DNA from: Smittia aterrima
Lineage: Eukaryota > Arthropoda > Insecta > Diptera > Chironomidae
Direction of reading: 5' to 3'
Length of the DNA: 64,000 nucleotides
Assembly: GCA_033063855.1 (NCBI GenBank)
Contig: CP093831.1
Location: forward strand, 26,536,001-26,600,000
Shown: positions 1 to 13,500 of the stretch, in pieces
How the letters are laid out: each line of letters begins with the position of its first letter
Numbering within the stretch: position 1 is the first letter of the stretch
Notes under the pieces: generated by a model
What the model was told of the DNA's origin: nothing
What the model saw: the letters and a program-made list of their open reading frames with translations, nothing else
The model's database searches: none
Program-made: the position numbers and the translations under genes

Positions 1-1365
1 GGATCGCAGAGGATTCGCCAGCTTTGATACGTCCAGAGCTTCCGGATTGCATGAAATATCCTGAAGTTAATTACGCACTTCGTCCAAATGCCTCGCCTGA
101 GACTCAGCACTTCCACAAGAGGAAACTTGAAGCTTTAGATACTTTGTACCTATCGCGATCAGGACAAAAAAAGCAAAGAGTTGAGCCAGTGGAACCAACG
201 GTAATCTAACAAACAATTTAATTGAAAGTTTAATAAGAAATTTCCTTTCAGCCTCCAGGTCATCGTCGCTACGACTTTTTCAAAGCGCGTCTCGCTTCAT
301 TCAATTCTCCAGATCCAAGAGCAACGAATCCAATCAAACCATCGCTCGAAGCAGCCAAAGCTCTCGAATACGAAGACGAAGAAAATGAAAACGAAGAGCA
401 GCCAATCGCAAAGTCTCAAACAGATGACACACTCAAAGGCTTTCGACGACTTGAGGTGAAGACATCAGACGAGATCTTGAAGAAGAAGCAAATTTTATTG
501 GACTCGGAACGATGCGCAACAACAAGTGGGAAGCATTGCTCAACAGCTGAATCGGAGAACTTAGTTACATGGAACGATCCTAACGCGACAAGATCACCTT
601 CGAACAATCTCGACGATGATGGAGAAGTCTACGTTGGAGAAACTGCGCCAGAGCAATATTTCTTTGCTTTCAACATGATCGCAATTGAGGTAAAATATTT
701 ATCTCTAATTCATTTCCTTGATTAATAATTTTATTTCTTCTCAGGAAAAAGAAAGAATGCACAAAATAGTCGATCGATTGGGTGGAATTATCCACAATCA
801 GAACTTTACTCATCTCATTGTTGGGAAGTTGAATCGATCGGAGAAGTTTCTCACAGCCGTCGCTTCAGGAAGATTCGCGCTCCATCCAGCTTACATCGAT
901 CGTTGTGAGGAGGAAGGAAGATTCGTCGAAGAAGCTGAGTACGAATATGGAAATCCTGAGTTTCGCTCCGAGCTGATCAACGAGATGGACGTGAATGAAG
1001 ACATTTTCTTTGCTCCACACAAATGGAGAAAGTGGATCAGCGCTCGGCCGGATTTATTCCCGAAAGGAGCCTTCTCGAACCTGAAGTTTACTGTCGCAGC
1101 GCCGAGCGAGAAAGTACCTCAAATTGTAACATCAGTTGAAGCCGGGGGAGGAAAGTACGTTTCGTTTGAAAACATGAAGACAACTCGACTTAAGCCAGAA
1201 GTTTTGAAAGCAGAGCAGCTCGATTACTGCATTGCTCAAGATGGATACATCAGCTTAGATAATAAAGAGCTTTTGAGAAAGTTTAACGTGAAAATCACTT
1301 CCTTGCTCTTGCTAAGCGACTATCTCTTCAAAACAAAAGTCATGCCATCGAAAGCTGCTTTCTGA
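1..1365 (+). CDS. mus101: TOPBP1/mus101 homologue, C-terminal exons (5' partial)
   Basis: DNA topoisomerase 2-binding protein 1, a nuclear BRCT scaffold that activates ATR and acts in replication initiation and checkpoint signalling. Three exons are visible: 1-200 (enters with codons starting at base 3), 252-689 and 745-1365. All junctions are GT-AG and all are phase 0, giving 418 residues to the TGA. Exon 2 ends and exon 3 begins inside a BRCT repeat: YFFAFNMIAIE joins EKERMHKIVDRLGG, followed by THLIVGKLNRSEKFLTAVASG and the Trp-bearing WISARPDLF region of the next BRCT. Spacing and wording fit the BRCT7-BRCT8 pair of TopBP1. The acidic, low-complexity stretch before it is the usual linker. 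The gene starts outside the window. Convergent with Rapgap1, 212 bp between stop codons. I am confident of the family; the assignment to TopBP1 rather than another multi-BRCT protein rests on the BRCT7 wording. Confidence 0.85.
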
Positions 1366-1403
1366 AAGACAAATCAATCTTGTGAATAACAAAAAAGTCG
1401 ATA

Positions 1404-1431
1404 AATAAAGTTTTTCGAATAAACATTTATT
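1404..1431. terminator. Back-to-back poly(A) signals of TOPBP1 and Rapgap1
   Basis: AATAAA on the plus strand at 1404-1409 and 1418-1423 (TOPBP1), and on the minus strand at 1426-1431 (Rapgap1, read as TTTATT on the plus strand). The two convergent genes share a compact 3' boundary and their mature 3' ends probably overlap by a few bases. Confidence 0.6.
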
Positions 1432-1577
1432 ATTTCTTCTATTTTCTTCATTTAAACATTCATAAATGATTCTTAAACATCTTTTTGGCTTCTTCTTTGT
1501 GTGATTAAGTTTTCTGTAGTTAATAAAATTATTTTGCACCATCATAACATTTAACATGAACATAAAGATGACAAAGC

Positions 1578-4500
1578 TTAAAGATCGCTCATTTGAGTTG
1601 ATGAGAATTCTTTGACGAGACCGCGAAGTCGAAGAATTTCTTTTCCCGCTGATGCTAAGTCGCCTTGAATTGTTAGCTCACGCTCTCGAAGACGTTTAAT
1701 GTCTCGTTGACAAGTCTAGATGAAAGGAATTGTTAGTTTGATGAAAAATTTCTAAAGATTTTGTAACTTACCACATTCTGTCTCAGCAAATCTAATTTAT
1801 CACACTTTAGCTTCGTAATTTCCTGTTTCAAGTCATCGACTTCCTTTCGCTGAACTTCTTGCTCAGCTTTCGACTTCTGAGAGGTCTGACGATTCACTTG
1901 CGCTTGATCTGACGACGACATTGAGCCGAAGCCTCGATCACAATCACAATCGTTCAGCGGTTCAAGTTCGACACTGTCAAGACTCGATTTGTCGCTTTGC
2001 AGTTCAATTGAAACTTGCATCGATTCGCTTGTAGCTTTAGACTGGGCTGGAGCTGACATTTGTTGCTGCAGTTGATGGTGAGCATTGTTCTTCGGTGTTG
2101 GAAGTGATTGCTGATGTTGCAGCTTATTGCAGACCATCGGAGACTTTTTCTCGAGAGTTGTCATTGAAGAGTTTGATGATGAAAAGTTACTGAACTTTGA
2201 TGAAAGCTGCACACGGTTCGTTGCCTAATTAAAAGAGAAATCAAATCAATTAGCAAAAAGTTTATTGAAGATCTTTGATGTTAACTTACTTGTCCACTTT
2301 CATAGCTCATCTGATGCTGATGCTTTTTAGGATTTGGTAACGAGTTTGTTCCTTCCGAAGATGCCTGAGGTTTTGGTTTCGATGAGAAAGCTTTTTTCAC
2401 TGAGTCGAGGAATCGCGTGGCTCCTGAGTTTTCTGATTTCGTGCTATCTTTTGCTGGCGATTCTGGTGGAATTATTGGATCAAGGCCGAGAAAATCTTTC
2501 GTCTTGTCTCTTAAGTCATCGACGAGATTTTGTAAGAGAGAAGAGCGAGTTCGATATTCAAGCTTCGCGAACTTCTCAGCTTTGTAACAAGCGTTCTCAG
2601 CGTTGATGAGTTTTGTAAGGAGAAACTCTTTGAGATGGTTCTTGCTGATGATTCCGTGTTTAGGCAGAGCTGGACTAAAGAAAGGAACTCCACTTCGAGC
2701 AGAGACTGAAATCTTGTAAGTTCTGTTCGTGTGAGGTTGGACGACGATGAAAGCGTGAAGGAAATGCGATGCAATCATGTCAGGAGAGAACGGAGTGTTC
2801 TTCTCTTGGAAAACAATTGCAACGATGTCATTCCCGATGTGTCGCTTCCTTTGAAGTTGCTGAGGATCTCCGTTTGTGAATGGTAACATTGTCGAGACGT
2901 GGAAAATGATTTCTCGATCTTCAAAGACTTCGTAGACTGCGGCATCGCCTGTGTGTCCATTCTGGATATCGAGACCGCCTCGGTAGCCTTTGTGGTCTTT
3001 CAATTTGATTTTCTCGCCAAGCAAACTCAAGAACTCTTCAAACTCTGGAGTCGTTTCATTATTTCCGAACAATTCTTCTTCAACTGTTTGACCAAACTTC
3101 TGATAGAGAATTCCAAACTTGAAGTTGATCACAAGTTGATGTTCATCGTAAGCTGCGATGAGATTAGAGGCCGACGAGCACATGATCGGAGTGAACGTCT
3201 CAACTTGAAGTTGATCGTTCAGCAATCGACTTATCTTGATTGGCGTTGCGTTGTCGCCAAGACACGAAGTCGGAATAATTTCATGCATCGTCCCGCTCTT
3301 TTGTCTCAGCAGAATTCTCAGATGCGGTTGATTGGCGATTAGCTCATGCTTAATAGACATCAACACAGGTCCATGTGACTCATCGAATCCAATCAGATTC
3401 GAGTGCTCACGGCCGTAGAAGTGTTGACGGAAACAACGCGCTAAATCATTTGTCTCGATCTTTATTTCCATTCGATTCACTTCGCCATCATTGTCGAACT
3501 TATCGTGATGACTGTTGTTGTTGTTATCATCGTTGAATCCATTCTCAGCATGATCAACTTCATCCTCCTCATCAATCTGCCCGCAATCGATCCAATAACC
3601 GCCGTGCGACGGTTTCACAATCATCGGTAGCTTCTCGGGATTCTTGCAATTGTTTAAAAGCTGTTCTAGTAGAAGCTTCGTGCTGTTGCTTTGGTATTGC
3701 TGCTGAGAGTTTCCCGGAGACATTGGCGGTGAGTTCACCGAAGTATTCAGAGATTGTCGTGAAGATGTCGATGCATTTGACGGTTGATGTTGAAATCGAG
3801 AGCTTGGCTGTTTGTATCCATCGTAGTCGAAATATTGTTCACGTTTGTTCTGGAAATAAAAATGAGAAACATGAAATTTTTTATCATCGCCATCTTTCGG
3901 AAATAATTTTCAAAATAAAATCTCTCTCATTCCATTCTTCCGAGCCATTCGTCATTGAAAGGACATTAAAAGCATTCTCAAGCTGTTTGAACGATATTAA
4001 TGTCAAGATGGGCTTAAGAGCTTAACAGTCTTTCTTTAAGAGTTTTTTTTATGAAGACATTTTTCTGTTTTGCGATTTGGGGTGTCAACTGACCTGTGAA
4101 AAGTACGATGGCAATACGCAGCGTTGATCGTCTAATCTTTGTGACTGGCATCGCTCCAGGAGTTCGAACAAATCTGTTGCGTTACTCAAATTCGCCGCTT
4201 TCGGGGAACTGTGATGAGCCTTCTCTAACGGCAATCGCGATGACGACTTAGACGATGAGACTTCGCTCGAGAGCATCGTAATTGGATCATGATTTTCCTT
4301 CGCCATCGACCAGTTGTTCAAGTGGTGCCGTCTGTAATAAACAAAAAAATAAATTATTAGATTTATAGAAATTGAAGCAACAAGTGCGGTTGAGTGTTTT
4401 CCAATCTTTCTTTCTGTAATTGGATTGCAAAGCGTGTTGCGAGTTGTTTAAGGGATTTGGCTAAGCTTGACGAGAAGAAATCGAGTTTTCCGCAAAAACA

Positions 4501-7500
4501 CTTTCACATAAACTTCTCTCGTTTCTCAGAAAATCCCAGAGAAGAGACTTAACCAACTATCAAGCGAGCATACGACGCAAACTAATTAAAAACGCTCTGA
4601 CGAACTCAAAATTATGCAAAGCTCTTCTCAGAAGGTTCCTTTATCATCACTTCCCAATTGCAATCAGAGCGAAAACATTTCCGTAATTCGCTCGGATATT
4701 TCGATCGCGTTTTGTGAGTTTCGAGAGCTCTTCAATGAAATGCAAATCACTTCACATTCCACACTCCGCCTATGCAACTCGAATGAAGTTCGTTCAGAGC
4801 TCGTGGGATATTTATCGTTTCAATCCTGTCGTAATAACGAAAATATAAACATTGAAATTTATGTTTTGCCAAATGCTCGTAAATTGCGAAGGGTTCCGCG
4901 CTTGTTTACCTTTTCAATGCTCGATTGGACGTGAAATTTGCATAAAAAATTGTTTTCCGGGTCTTCTCATGTCGAGCGGTTGAATAAATTGTGCGATTTA
5001 AATAAAGTCAAGTGGAGAAATTTATAAAGAAATCGAGAAGATCTTCTCAACGCATTAAAACGTCTAAATTTCTTTTATCACATTAACTTCAATGGCCACT
5101 CCCTTGACTTTGCTTTTTCTCGCATCTTCAACGACTCAAACGTATTTGCTAACGAAAATCACGAAGACGAAATAAAAATGCAAACAAGAACTATAAAAGT
5201 AAATGATGCATGAAAGGATAATAGCTCCGCTGACTTCTCTGTAAGAACACAAACACAAGGGTTGATGCATCCGCGAGCGAGCGAGTGAGTGAGTGAGCGG
5301 TTGATTTAAGAAAAACGAAAAAGGATTTTGGAAAAACAACTTTCTCGATCATAAATAAACAAGAACTGGCCACGATTTAACGGTTAGCGAGAAAGTTTCC
5401 TTTTCTCAGAATATTTCCCACCGCTCTTCTCGCTGCTAAGACATTCGAGATTTAAGTATCGCGCAATGGACAAAGGAAGAAAGGGGATGAGATGGGTTGA
5501 GGATGGACAAACAATGACCGAGCGAATTATTCACAGTCAAAGTAATTTAATGCTTTCTTCCGCAGCGAAATTCATTTCAACAACTGCAAACGAGTTTTCT
5601 CGACCTCGACAACAAGGCGCGGAAACGAAATATTTTATTCTTGTTAAACGCGTTTCAATTCTTTTCCTTCGAGAGCCTGAATTTTGGTTTAATTATGTGC
5701 TTAACTCTCATTCAACTTGACTCAAATCTCAAAGCGAATTTCCCGCGAAGAATGAAATAAACTTGTTGAGATTCCTTAAATTGCTTTTCTTCGAGTGAAA
5801 CTAAGAAATTCGTTCTCAGAAGGGAGAAGTCGCTTCCATTCCAATAATGGATTTAAAAGGGTTTCCAAGTGCTTACGAAAATATTATTGCGGTAGGTTGG
5901 CTGATGATGTTGGAAGGAGAGGAAAACGATTTGAAATCCGCTTGAAGACTGATAGAGTGGAAAAGGATTCGACAGAAAGTGAAACTTTATTTCTCATGAA
6001 AATTTCCTTAAATCGCCAGAAGGACAAAAGGAATTCCAGTGAAGACTTAATAACAGTTTAGATTCGTATCGAGGCCGAAGTGTCGAGAGATCGCATCTGC
6101 CCCAGAAACTCATAATCCGTATCGATGTTTACCAACAAATTGTTGACACGTGTTTCACTCAAAAAGTTCTCGAAGAGGAGAAGAAGTTCGTTGAGAAATG
6201 AAACTAATTTAAGTCTCAGACTTAGACAGTCGGCAAGGGTGCGATACGAGCTCCTTCGTAATTATGAAGCGCTTCGTCATTACCGATTGACATGAATCGT
6301 TGCGTAACTGAAACTTTTTTCTTCTCACTTTCAAAAAGAATTCTGATACAATTTCGTTTTCTTCTTTTAATGACGACGACCGGAAAGGGGTTTCGGCCCA
6401 TTAGCAATCCAAAGACGAATGCGAAGCGATCAAGGGTGCAAAGGATGAAGAAAAACTCCTCAAAGACTTCTCGAACTGTTAATTATTAACACATTAAAGC
6501 GACAACGATCTGAGTCCTTTTGATATTCAAATCATCATCGACTCAGACTCAGGATGTTTTCTATTATGACAACGTTGAGTCGCAAGCGACGATGCATTCA
6601 TCAATTTCTGTTACAGATTCTCGAACACATTTCAAATAAATTTTATTGTCGACATCCGCTCAAGAAAATTATTAAAACGATGATTCTGCTGGTTGATGCT
6701 CGACTCGAGAAATAATTTAACTGAAATCAAACTTAAATATCCGCTGAATTTGAAACTTAGAAACAACCGTTCGGCGGCTTGTGATTCATTTTAATTGGCA
6801 CTCGATTCAAATGATAAGAAATGTGATAAAAAAAAAATTAAATTCAGTTCGAAATGGAGATCAATTGTCGGTTTTTCGATAAATCAATGGGCCCAGAAAT
6901 ACTCTACGCGTGCAGTGTTACTAAAGCATCTATAATCGAGAAAGAAAATGTGATTAAAGAATTTAAAGGAGTTCACGAAGAAAAAAGTCACAATGACGTC
7001 AAATTTGTTTCGTTCCATCAAACAGAAGTGAATCATTTTCCGCGAGGTCTCAAAAAACATTTTCCTAATCTCACTCACTTGGAAATATATTTTGGTGGCA
7101 TCACAGAAATTTCGAAAAATGATTTGAAAGGACTCGAGGGACTTGTTGGTCTTTATATTGAAAATTGTAAATTGACATCATTGCCCGACGATTTGTTCAC
7201 TGAAATGCCAAACTTACGAGAAGTTTCATTCTACGGAAACAAAATCGAGTTCGCATCGTCGGAACTTTTAAAACCTTTGATTGGGAGAGAAAATGTTCGT
7301 GTGTACCTTGGAAGAAACAAAAATATTGATGGTTGCTTCTGGCCAGGATTTGCAGATTCATTAAAATCAATTGAAGATTTGATGAAGTTGATTGACGAAA
7401 AGTGCATCAAACCAGCTCAGCCAATTTTTCCTGAATTCGTGAACTTAAATCCAAAACTTAAGCAAATGTGGATTTCAGGAAAATTTTCTGATCTCACGAT

Positions 7501-10500
7501 CGTTGTTGGCGACAAGAAATTCAAAGTCCACAAAAATGTTTTAGGAATGGAAAACGAAGTGTTTGCTCAAATCTTTGAAGATCAAAGCGAAGCAACTGAG
7601 ATCAGAATTCCAGACTTCAGCGCAGAATCTGTTGAAGCTTTGCTAAAATTTATTTACACGAATGAAGCCTCGGAAGGAAACGCAAAAGAAATTTTCTATA
7701 TTGCCGACAAGTTCAAAGTTGCAGAAATGAAATCGATTTACGAAAAAGTTATTTGTGATCAAATTGACGAAACAAATGCTTTGGAAACTTTCATGTTCGC
7801 TCATCGATTCACATCCCAACTTATAAAGGAAAAAGCATTTCAACAAATTGCTAAGGAAGTTCCAGACGAATTGCCGAAAAACTTAATGGAATATCCAGAG
7901 GAATTGAAGAAACTGATCGATTATCGCAGAGCTTACGAGGAAATGTTGGCAAAATCTAAGAAATTGAAGATCATTAAGAAATAAATTTGTAAAAAAATTG
8001 TTTGATGCGATTGGTCTAATAAATTTTATACATTCGGGACAGGAGTTTGTTTCTACTTTATCAATCTTTCTATTTCTCAAATCTAGTCTCATCAACCCTT
8101 CGCAGTCAACGCAACAAAAAGTTGAAAAATCGATTCGCTCTTGAAAATTTTATTCAACGATTGTCGACATTGAAATTTCTCTGATCAGTCGAGATAACAT
8201 TTCACGCTCGAGTTTCGCTAATAAATCAAATTGTTATGCAATATTATCGAGGCCGGATCGGATGCAACGAGTAGGACGATCAAATGTTTCAATTGCAAAT
8301 CTCTCGTTGTCATTAATCATTCGACGGATGAAGTTTTAATGTTTTACAACCCTTTTGAATATTCACTGAGCTAATATTTCAATCACCGAACCGCTCTCGA
8401 TTTCAAATCTGCTTCGAATCAAACATTTTCCGACGCCAGCTTGCAATTCGATTCTCATTTACACGACGACAAACTCTTTAAGACCAAAAACAAACAAGCA
8501 ATAAATTGAATTTGATTTGTTTGTTGTTTCGAGCAATTTGCAAAACGATTTTCTCCTTCGTACGCAAATCCCTCGGAATGAGTTGAAGGAGAGGCTGAGA
8601 CTGCTAAGGAACTGGTTGTTGACTCGCACCAAATAATTTTTGTTATTTCAAGCCGAAATAATTAAAAAATTCCGGGAAAGTATTTTGTTCAGGCTTTTTA
8701 GGATTAAGTGAGATAAGATCAAAACCAACCTAGTTTTGCGCTCTCAGACTGCTCACTCTAATAACGTTTCCCAACCCTTCAAACAAGTTTCACGTCAAAC
8801 TCGTTCAAACGCATTTCATCAACACGTGCAAAATCTTTTTTCCCTCAGCCTCGAAGTAATTGCGACTGAGCTCGTTTAAGCTTTGAAGCCAAGTCGATTG
8901 ACTTGATGCGATTAATTAACTTAAGTAGTTACGTACATGGTCTTCTTCTTCATGAATCTTTTGCGTGCACTCAAAGTGTAAGATTCTCGTTGTCCGTTCA
9001 GGTATTTCATCTTTTTTGTTGGCGTTGGTTTCATTTATTCACTTTTTCTTTCCTTTCTTGTCTTCTTCGCATTCACTGAGCAGTCAAGTTTCAAATTCTT
9101 CACTTCGTTAATTCGAATGTCATTTGTCGAGTCGGACAATCAATTTGTCGACTTGCGCGGGCGACTCAAACGGACGGAAGTTATCTCTGCGATCGCCTTA
9201 TCCGATCTTCAACTGTTTTGTTTCTTTTTTTTTGCGTGGCCGAAAATAATTTCAACGCAGCCGATCTTGTCAATGAAACCAAAATCGATGGCTTCGGAAA
9301 CATGCACGGAATTAATGATCTCGACGATGACTTCGCTTTTCACTAATTGAGTTAGGGAAGTTTGCAAAAAACTGTTGTCGGAGAAACCTTCGAATTAAAA
9401 TTTGTCAAATCACCAAACGAAATCATTTTTCATTCAATTAAATTGTTTTTCACTTTTTGTCTCTGCGATTTCTTCTCAATTTTCCGTTTGATCGTAAAAA
9501 CTTTAAATTTCTTTATTTTCCTAATTTATTAGAAGTCGTAAACCTTCCGAAGGTTCTCAGGTATCGTCGCAAAACTTCACAAACGACCGTAAAATTATTT
9601 TACGAACTCAACGCAACAAATCGTTGTCGAAGACTGAATCTTGCATTAAAAATTCATGTCGAAATAAAATATCTCTCTCAACACAAACACAATGACAGAA
9701 TTAGCTAGAACCTCTCGCTCTCTCATTCTCCTTCCCCTTTTTGTTCCTTCTGCTTCGAAAGTAATCGATTGTAGCTTCTGTCTGCTGTAGACTTTGAAAA
9801 CCCGCAATTTAAGAATAACAAACCTTTGATTAAACTTTTACCAATAAGCCAAACCCAATTTCGACCGCATCTAGTTCATCAATTCAGACTTTTTACGGAA
9901 ATCTTTTTAAATTGAGTTAACAGCTTCGCATTCTTTCGCTCAATAAATCAACACGGAACTTGAAAGAAACTGAGAGTGGAATCGTTAATTTTTGGCTCGT
10001 TCTTTATGTTCACGATTTTCTTTGGAAATTATGCCGATTTCAAGCGAAGTTAATTCGTTTCCAGCATTTGGTCCAGTTACGAATCATTCGAAACAGTTTC
10101 GTCGAAGTGCGAGATGAGCTGAGTGGAAAATTGAAAAATCTCGTTCTCGTGCTGTTGACTTTTGTTTATCTCAGTCTCGTTCTGGCTGATGAAATCGAAT
10201 TGTTCGTCTCAGCTGCTCAATCGATGTAATCAAAGTTCGGTTTGATTTATTGGCGTAAAAAATCGTTTCCCTCACTTCGTTTTCCCTTAAAAAAAAAGAA
10301 GAGAAGAATTGGATCGTGTAGGGTGACGTCGGTTTATTGTGACGCTGAATCAAGTAGCTTACGAGTCCCGAAAGTGATTTATCGAACCCATCGACGAGTT
10401 TATTAACAACTCAGTTCAATGTTTTTTTTATGTTATGCAAATGCCAATGACCCAGAGCGAGAAACACATTTTATGCATTAGCGATTGGATTTTAGTTTAG

Positions 10501-13500
10501 CTCATCAATCACATAAAAGATATTTTCGGCCATAAATGATCTCGCAGCTTAAAATATTAACGCATGACTTCGCAGTGTTTGGTTTGGCAGGAACATTGAT
10601 TGAGTGCGAATCATTGAGCGATCAGATGCGATTAAGGACTTTGTGAGCTTAGTTGTTAAATCAGTGAAGACATTTCGTCATTAAATCCTCATCGGAGTTG
10701 CAGAAACTTCTCTCTTTTGTCTCTCAAGTTGATGCAGGTGCTGGTCAGATGCTGATTTAATTAAACAACGAAAAACTTTCTTTCTCGCGTGTGCTCAACA
10801 TAATTGAATTCACGTTCACAGTAATTACTTTCAAATTGTTATCGACTGACCACTTCCGACTTTTTATCCGTTATGACCGTTTACACTTTTTTCTTTAAAA
10901 ACATTTCAATCGATTTTAAGAATTGGATGAAAAAAAGTTTAATTTATGCTTCATCTGCTTAAGAAAAATGAAAGTTTAACGAAGGAATTAAATTTTATTC
11001 GTAATTAAAATTTTAAAACCGCTGCACGTGGATCGCATCAACTCTTCTTCAACTAAAATGTGCAAAGTTTAATTCATCACGCAACCGAGAAATGCTTTTC
11101 GCAAGAGTCCTCGTTCGCTGTCGAATGTCAGGTAACCGCAGAAGTTCTTTTATTTTTATTCGTCACGTTTAAAGCATGCGATCTGCTTCGTCTTCTTCTT
11201 GCTCATCTTAAACGTTCGTTGAGTCTCTCGCTCTGCTCTGCAGTTGATCGAGACATGCGTCGCTCTGTCAAAATACAATGTGATTGATTACGAACGACAA
11301 GAACGCTCTTTCCAGTTTGATTCACTTCGTGCAATTAGTTTAGGTTTCGGTCGAACAATTGAATTGAAAATTTTCTCATTTTTCTTGTGTCAAAAAAAAA
11401 TAGTTTTCTTCTCCCGCCGTCAACGTTTTGTATCGAGTTTCCTCTGCAACAACTCACAGCCCTCGATTCTTTTTTATCCATTAACCTTTAGCATCGCCTG
11501 TGACGGAACGGAATGAACATCACTGAGATATTTTATGCACTTTTCAATCAAAATAACATTCATGCTCAACCCTCTAATTATCTCAACATGAAGTGAAACT
11601 CGAGGACAAAGGGAGAACTGAAATTCGCGGCGGATGAAACTTTAAACTCGCTCGAATGATGAATCGCTCAGATGTCCGTTCAACTCTTTGTGCGCAAATC
11701 ACAATTCCTGTCATGTTTTAATCAAAGATTGCGATACTTTCCATGCTTCTCGAGATAATCGGAAATGCATTTCGCACGAGGATTGACGTGCGAGTGAATA
11801 TCACAACAGACGACAGATAAGATCACAAATCCAGTCGAAGGCGACAGTTCACTTTTAAATGCTCAAGATGGAAATGTCAATCCAAAGCACGTCGCTCAAA
11901 CATCAAAGGACCGTTCAAGGCGAAGCGATGATTGACGTGAAGTGTATAATTTAGAACTTAGACATCAACATCAGTGTTCACACAGAAAGGATACATTAAC
12001 ACAAATTCTTTTTTTTTTGCTTCCATTTCCTGCAGATTATTCAAAACGAATCTAACAGCTTTCGCTTGACAGTTTCATTAAACGATTTTCAGATTACGAT
12101 GGAGATAAAAAAAATAATTGTCGATGGTGAAAAAAAAACTTTCATCGAAGTATTAAATTACGAAACAGTTTCGAGTAATCGCTCAAAGTATTTTTTTTTG
12201 TTGATATGAAAGCAACAGGAAATCACAATTTTCCAACATTGTTCACTCGTCAATTTCCATATCCTTGTTTGTCTCTGTCAAGGAATTAGAAATTATGAGC
12301 GCATGTGACAGGAGCGTAATTTATCAAAAATGTTTTTCCGTAGATTAACATCAAAACATCGCGTTCACTAACTTACAAAGTTAACCACATCCTTTCGTTT
12401 TAATGAAAATGTTTGCGAGTTAATTTGGCTTCGTGAGATGTTTTTGTTTCAAAAACGTGAAAGGAGGGCGAGGTTGAACAGCTTTCCCCCCGAAAAATAG
12501 TTTTCGGCTTGAAATAACAAAAATTATTTGGTGCGAGTCAACAACCAGTTCCTCAGCAGTCTCAGCCTCTCCTTCAACTCATTCCGAGGGATTTGCGTAC
12601 GAAGGAGAAAATCGTTTTGCAAATTGCTTGAAACAACAAACAAATCAAATTCAATTTATTGCTGTTTGTTTTTGGTCTTAAAGAGTTTGTCGTCGTGTAA
12701 ATGAGAATCGAATTGCAAGCTGGCGTCGGAAAATGTTTGATTCGAAGCAGATTTGAAATCGAGAGCGGTTCGGTGATTGAAATATTAGCTCAGTGAATAT
12801 TCAAAAGGGTTGTAAAACATTAAAACTTCATCCGTCGAATGATTAATGACAACGAGAGATTTGCAATTGAAACATTTGATCGTCCTACTCGTTGCATCCG
12901 ATCCGGCCTCGATAATATTGCATAACAATTTGATTTATTAGCGAAACTCGAGCGTGAAATGTTATCTCGACTGATCAGAGAAATTTCAATGTCGACAATC
13001 GTTGAATAAATTTTTCAAGAGCGAATCGATTTTTCAACTTTTTGTTGCGTTGACTGCGAAGGGTTGATGAGACTAGATTTGAGAAATAGAAAGATTGATA
13101 AAGTAGAAACAAACTCCTGTCCCGAATATATAAAATTTATTAGACCAATCGCCTCAAACAATTTTTTTTTTAAAATTATTTCTTAATAAGTTTCAATTTC
13201 TTCGATTCGGCCAACATTTCTTCGTAAGCTCTGCGATGATCGATAAGTTTCTTCAACTCCTCTGGATATTCCATAAGTTCTGTCGGCAATTCGTCTGGAA
13301 CTTCCTTAGCAATTTGATGAAATGCTTTTTCCTTTAAAAGTTGTGATGAGAATCGATGAGCGAACAGGAAAGTTTCCCAAGCGTTCTCTTCGTCAATTTG
13401 ATCAAAAATGATTTTCTCGTAAAATAATTTCATTGCTTCAACTTTGAATTTGTCGGCAATATCAAAATTTTCCTTTGCATTTCCATCTTCCGAGACTTCA

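Larger units (their letters stand above)
5156..8658 (+). repeat. Inverted repeat arm A (about 3.5 kb)
   Basis: Reverse complement of 12502-16007. Homology begins at AAATCACGAAGACG (about 5156) and stops after AAGCCGAAA (about 8658). Noncoding parts are nearly identical between arms, with scattered single substitutions and few indels, whereas the enclosed gene is clearly diverged. The spacer between the arms is 3.84 kb. Confidence 0.9.

Noticed and set aside
2334..3342. Plus-strand ORFs opposite Rapgap1 exon 3
   Set aside because: Antisense shadows of a well-supported exon.
5466..6489. ORFs repeated in both inverted arms (for example 5466-5720, 6292-6489 and their copies at 15444, 14674)
   Set aside because: Shared because the DNA itself is duplicated; frames break at indels (6001-6061 versus 15121-15170) and no domain is seen.
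9117..9350. ORF shared with 16699-16930
   Set aside because: A change in a T-run shifts the frame between copies, so it is not conserved as protein.
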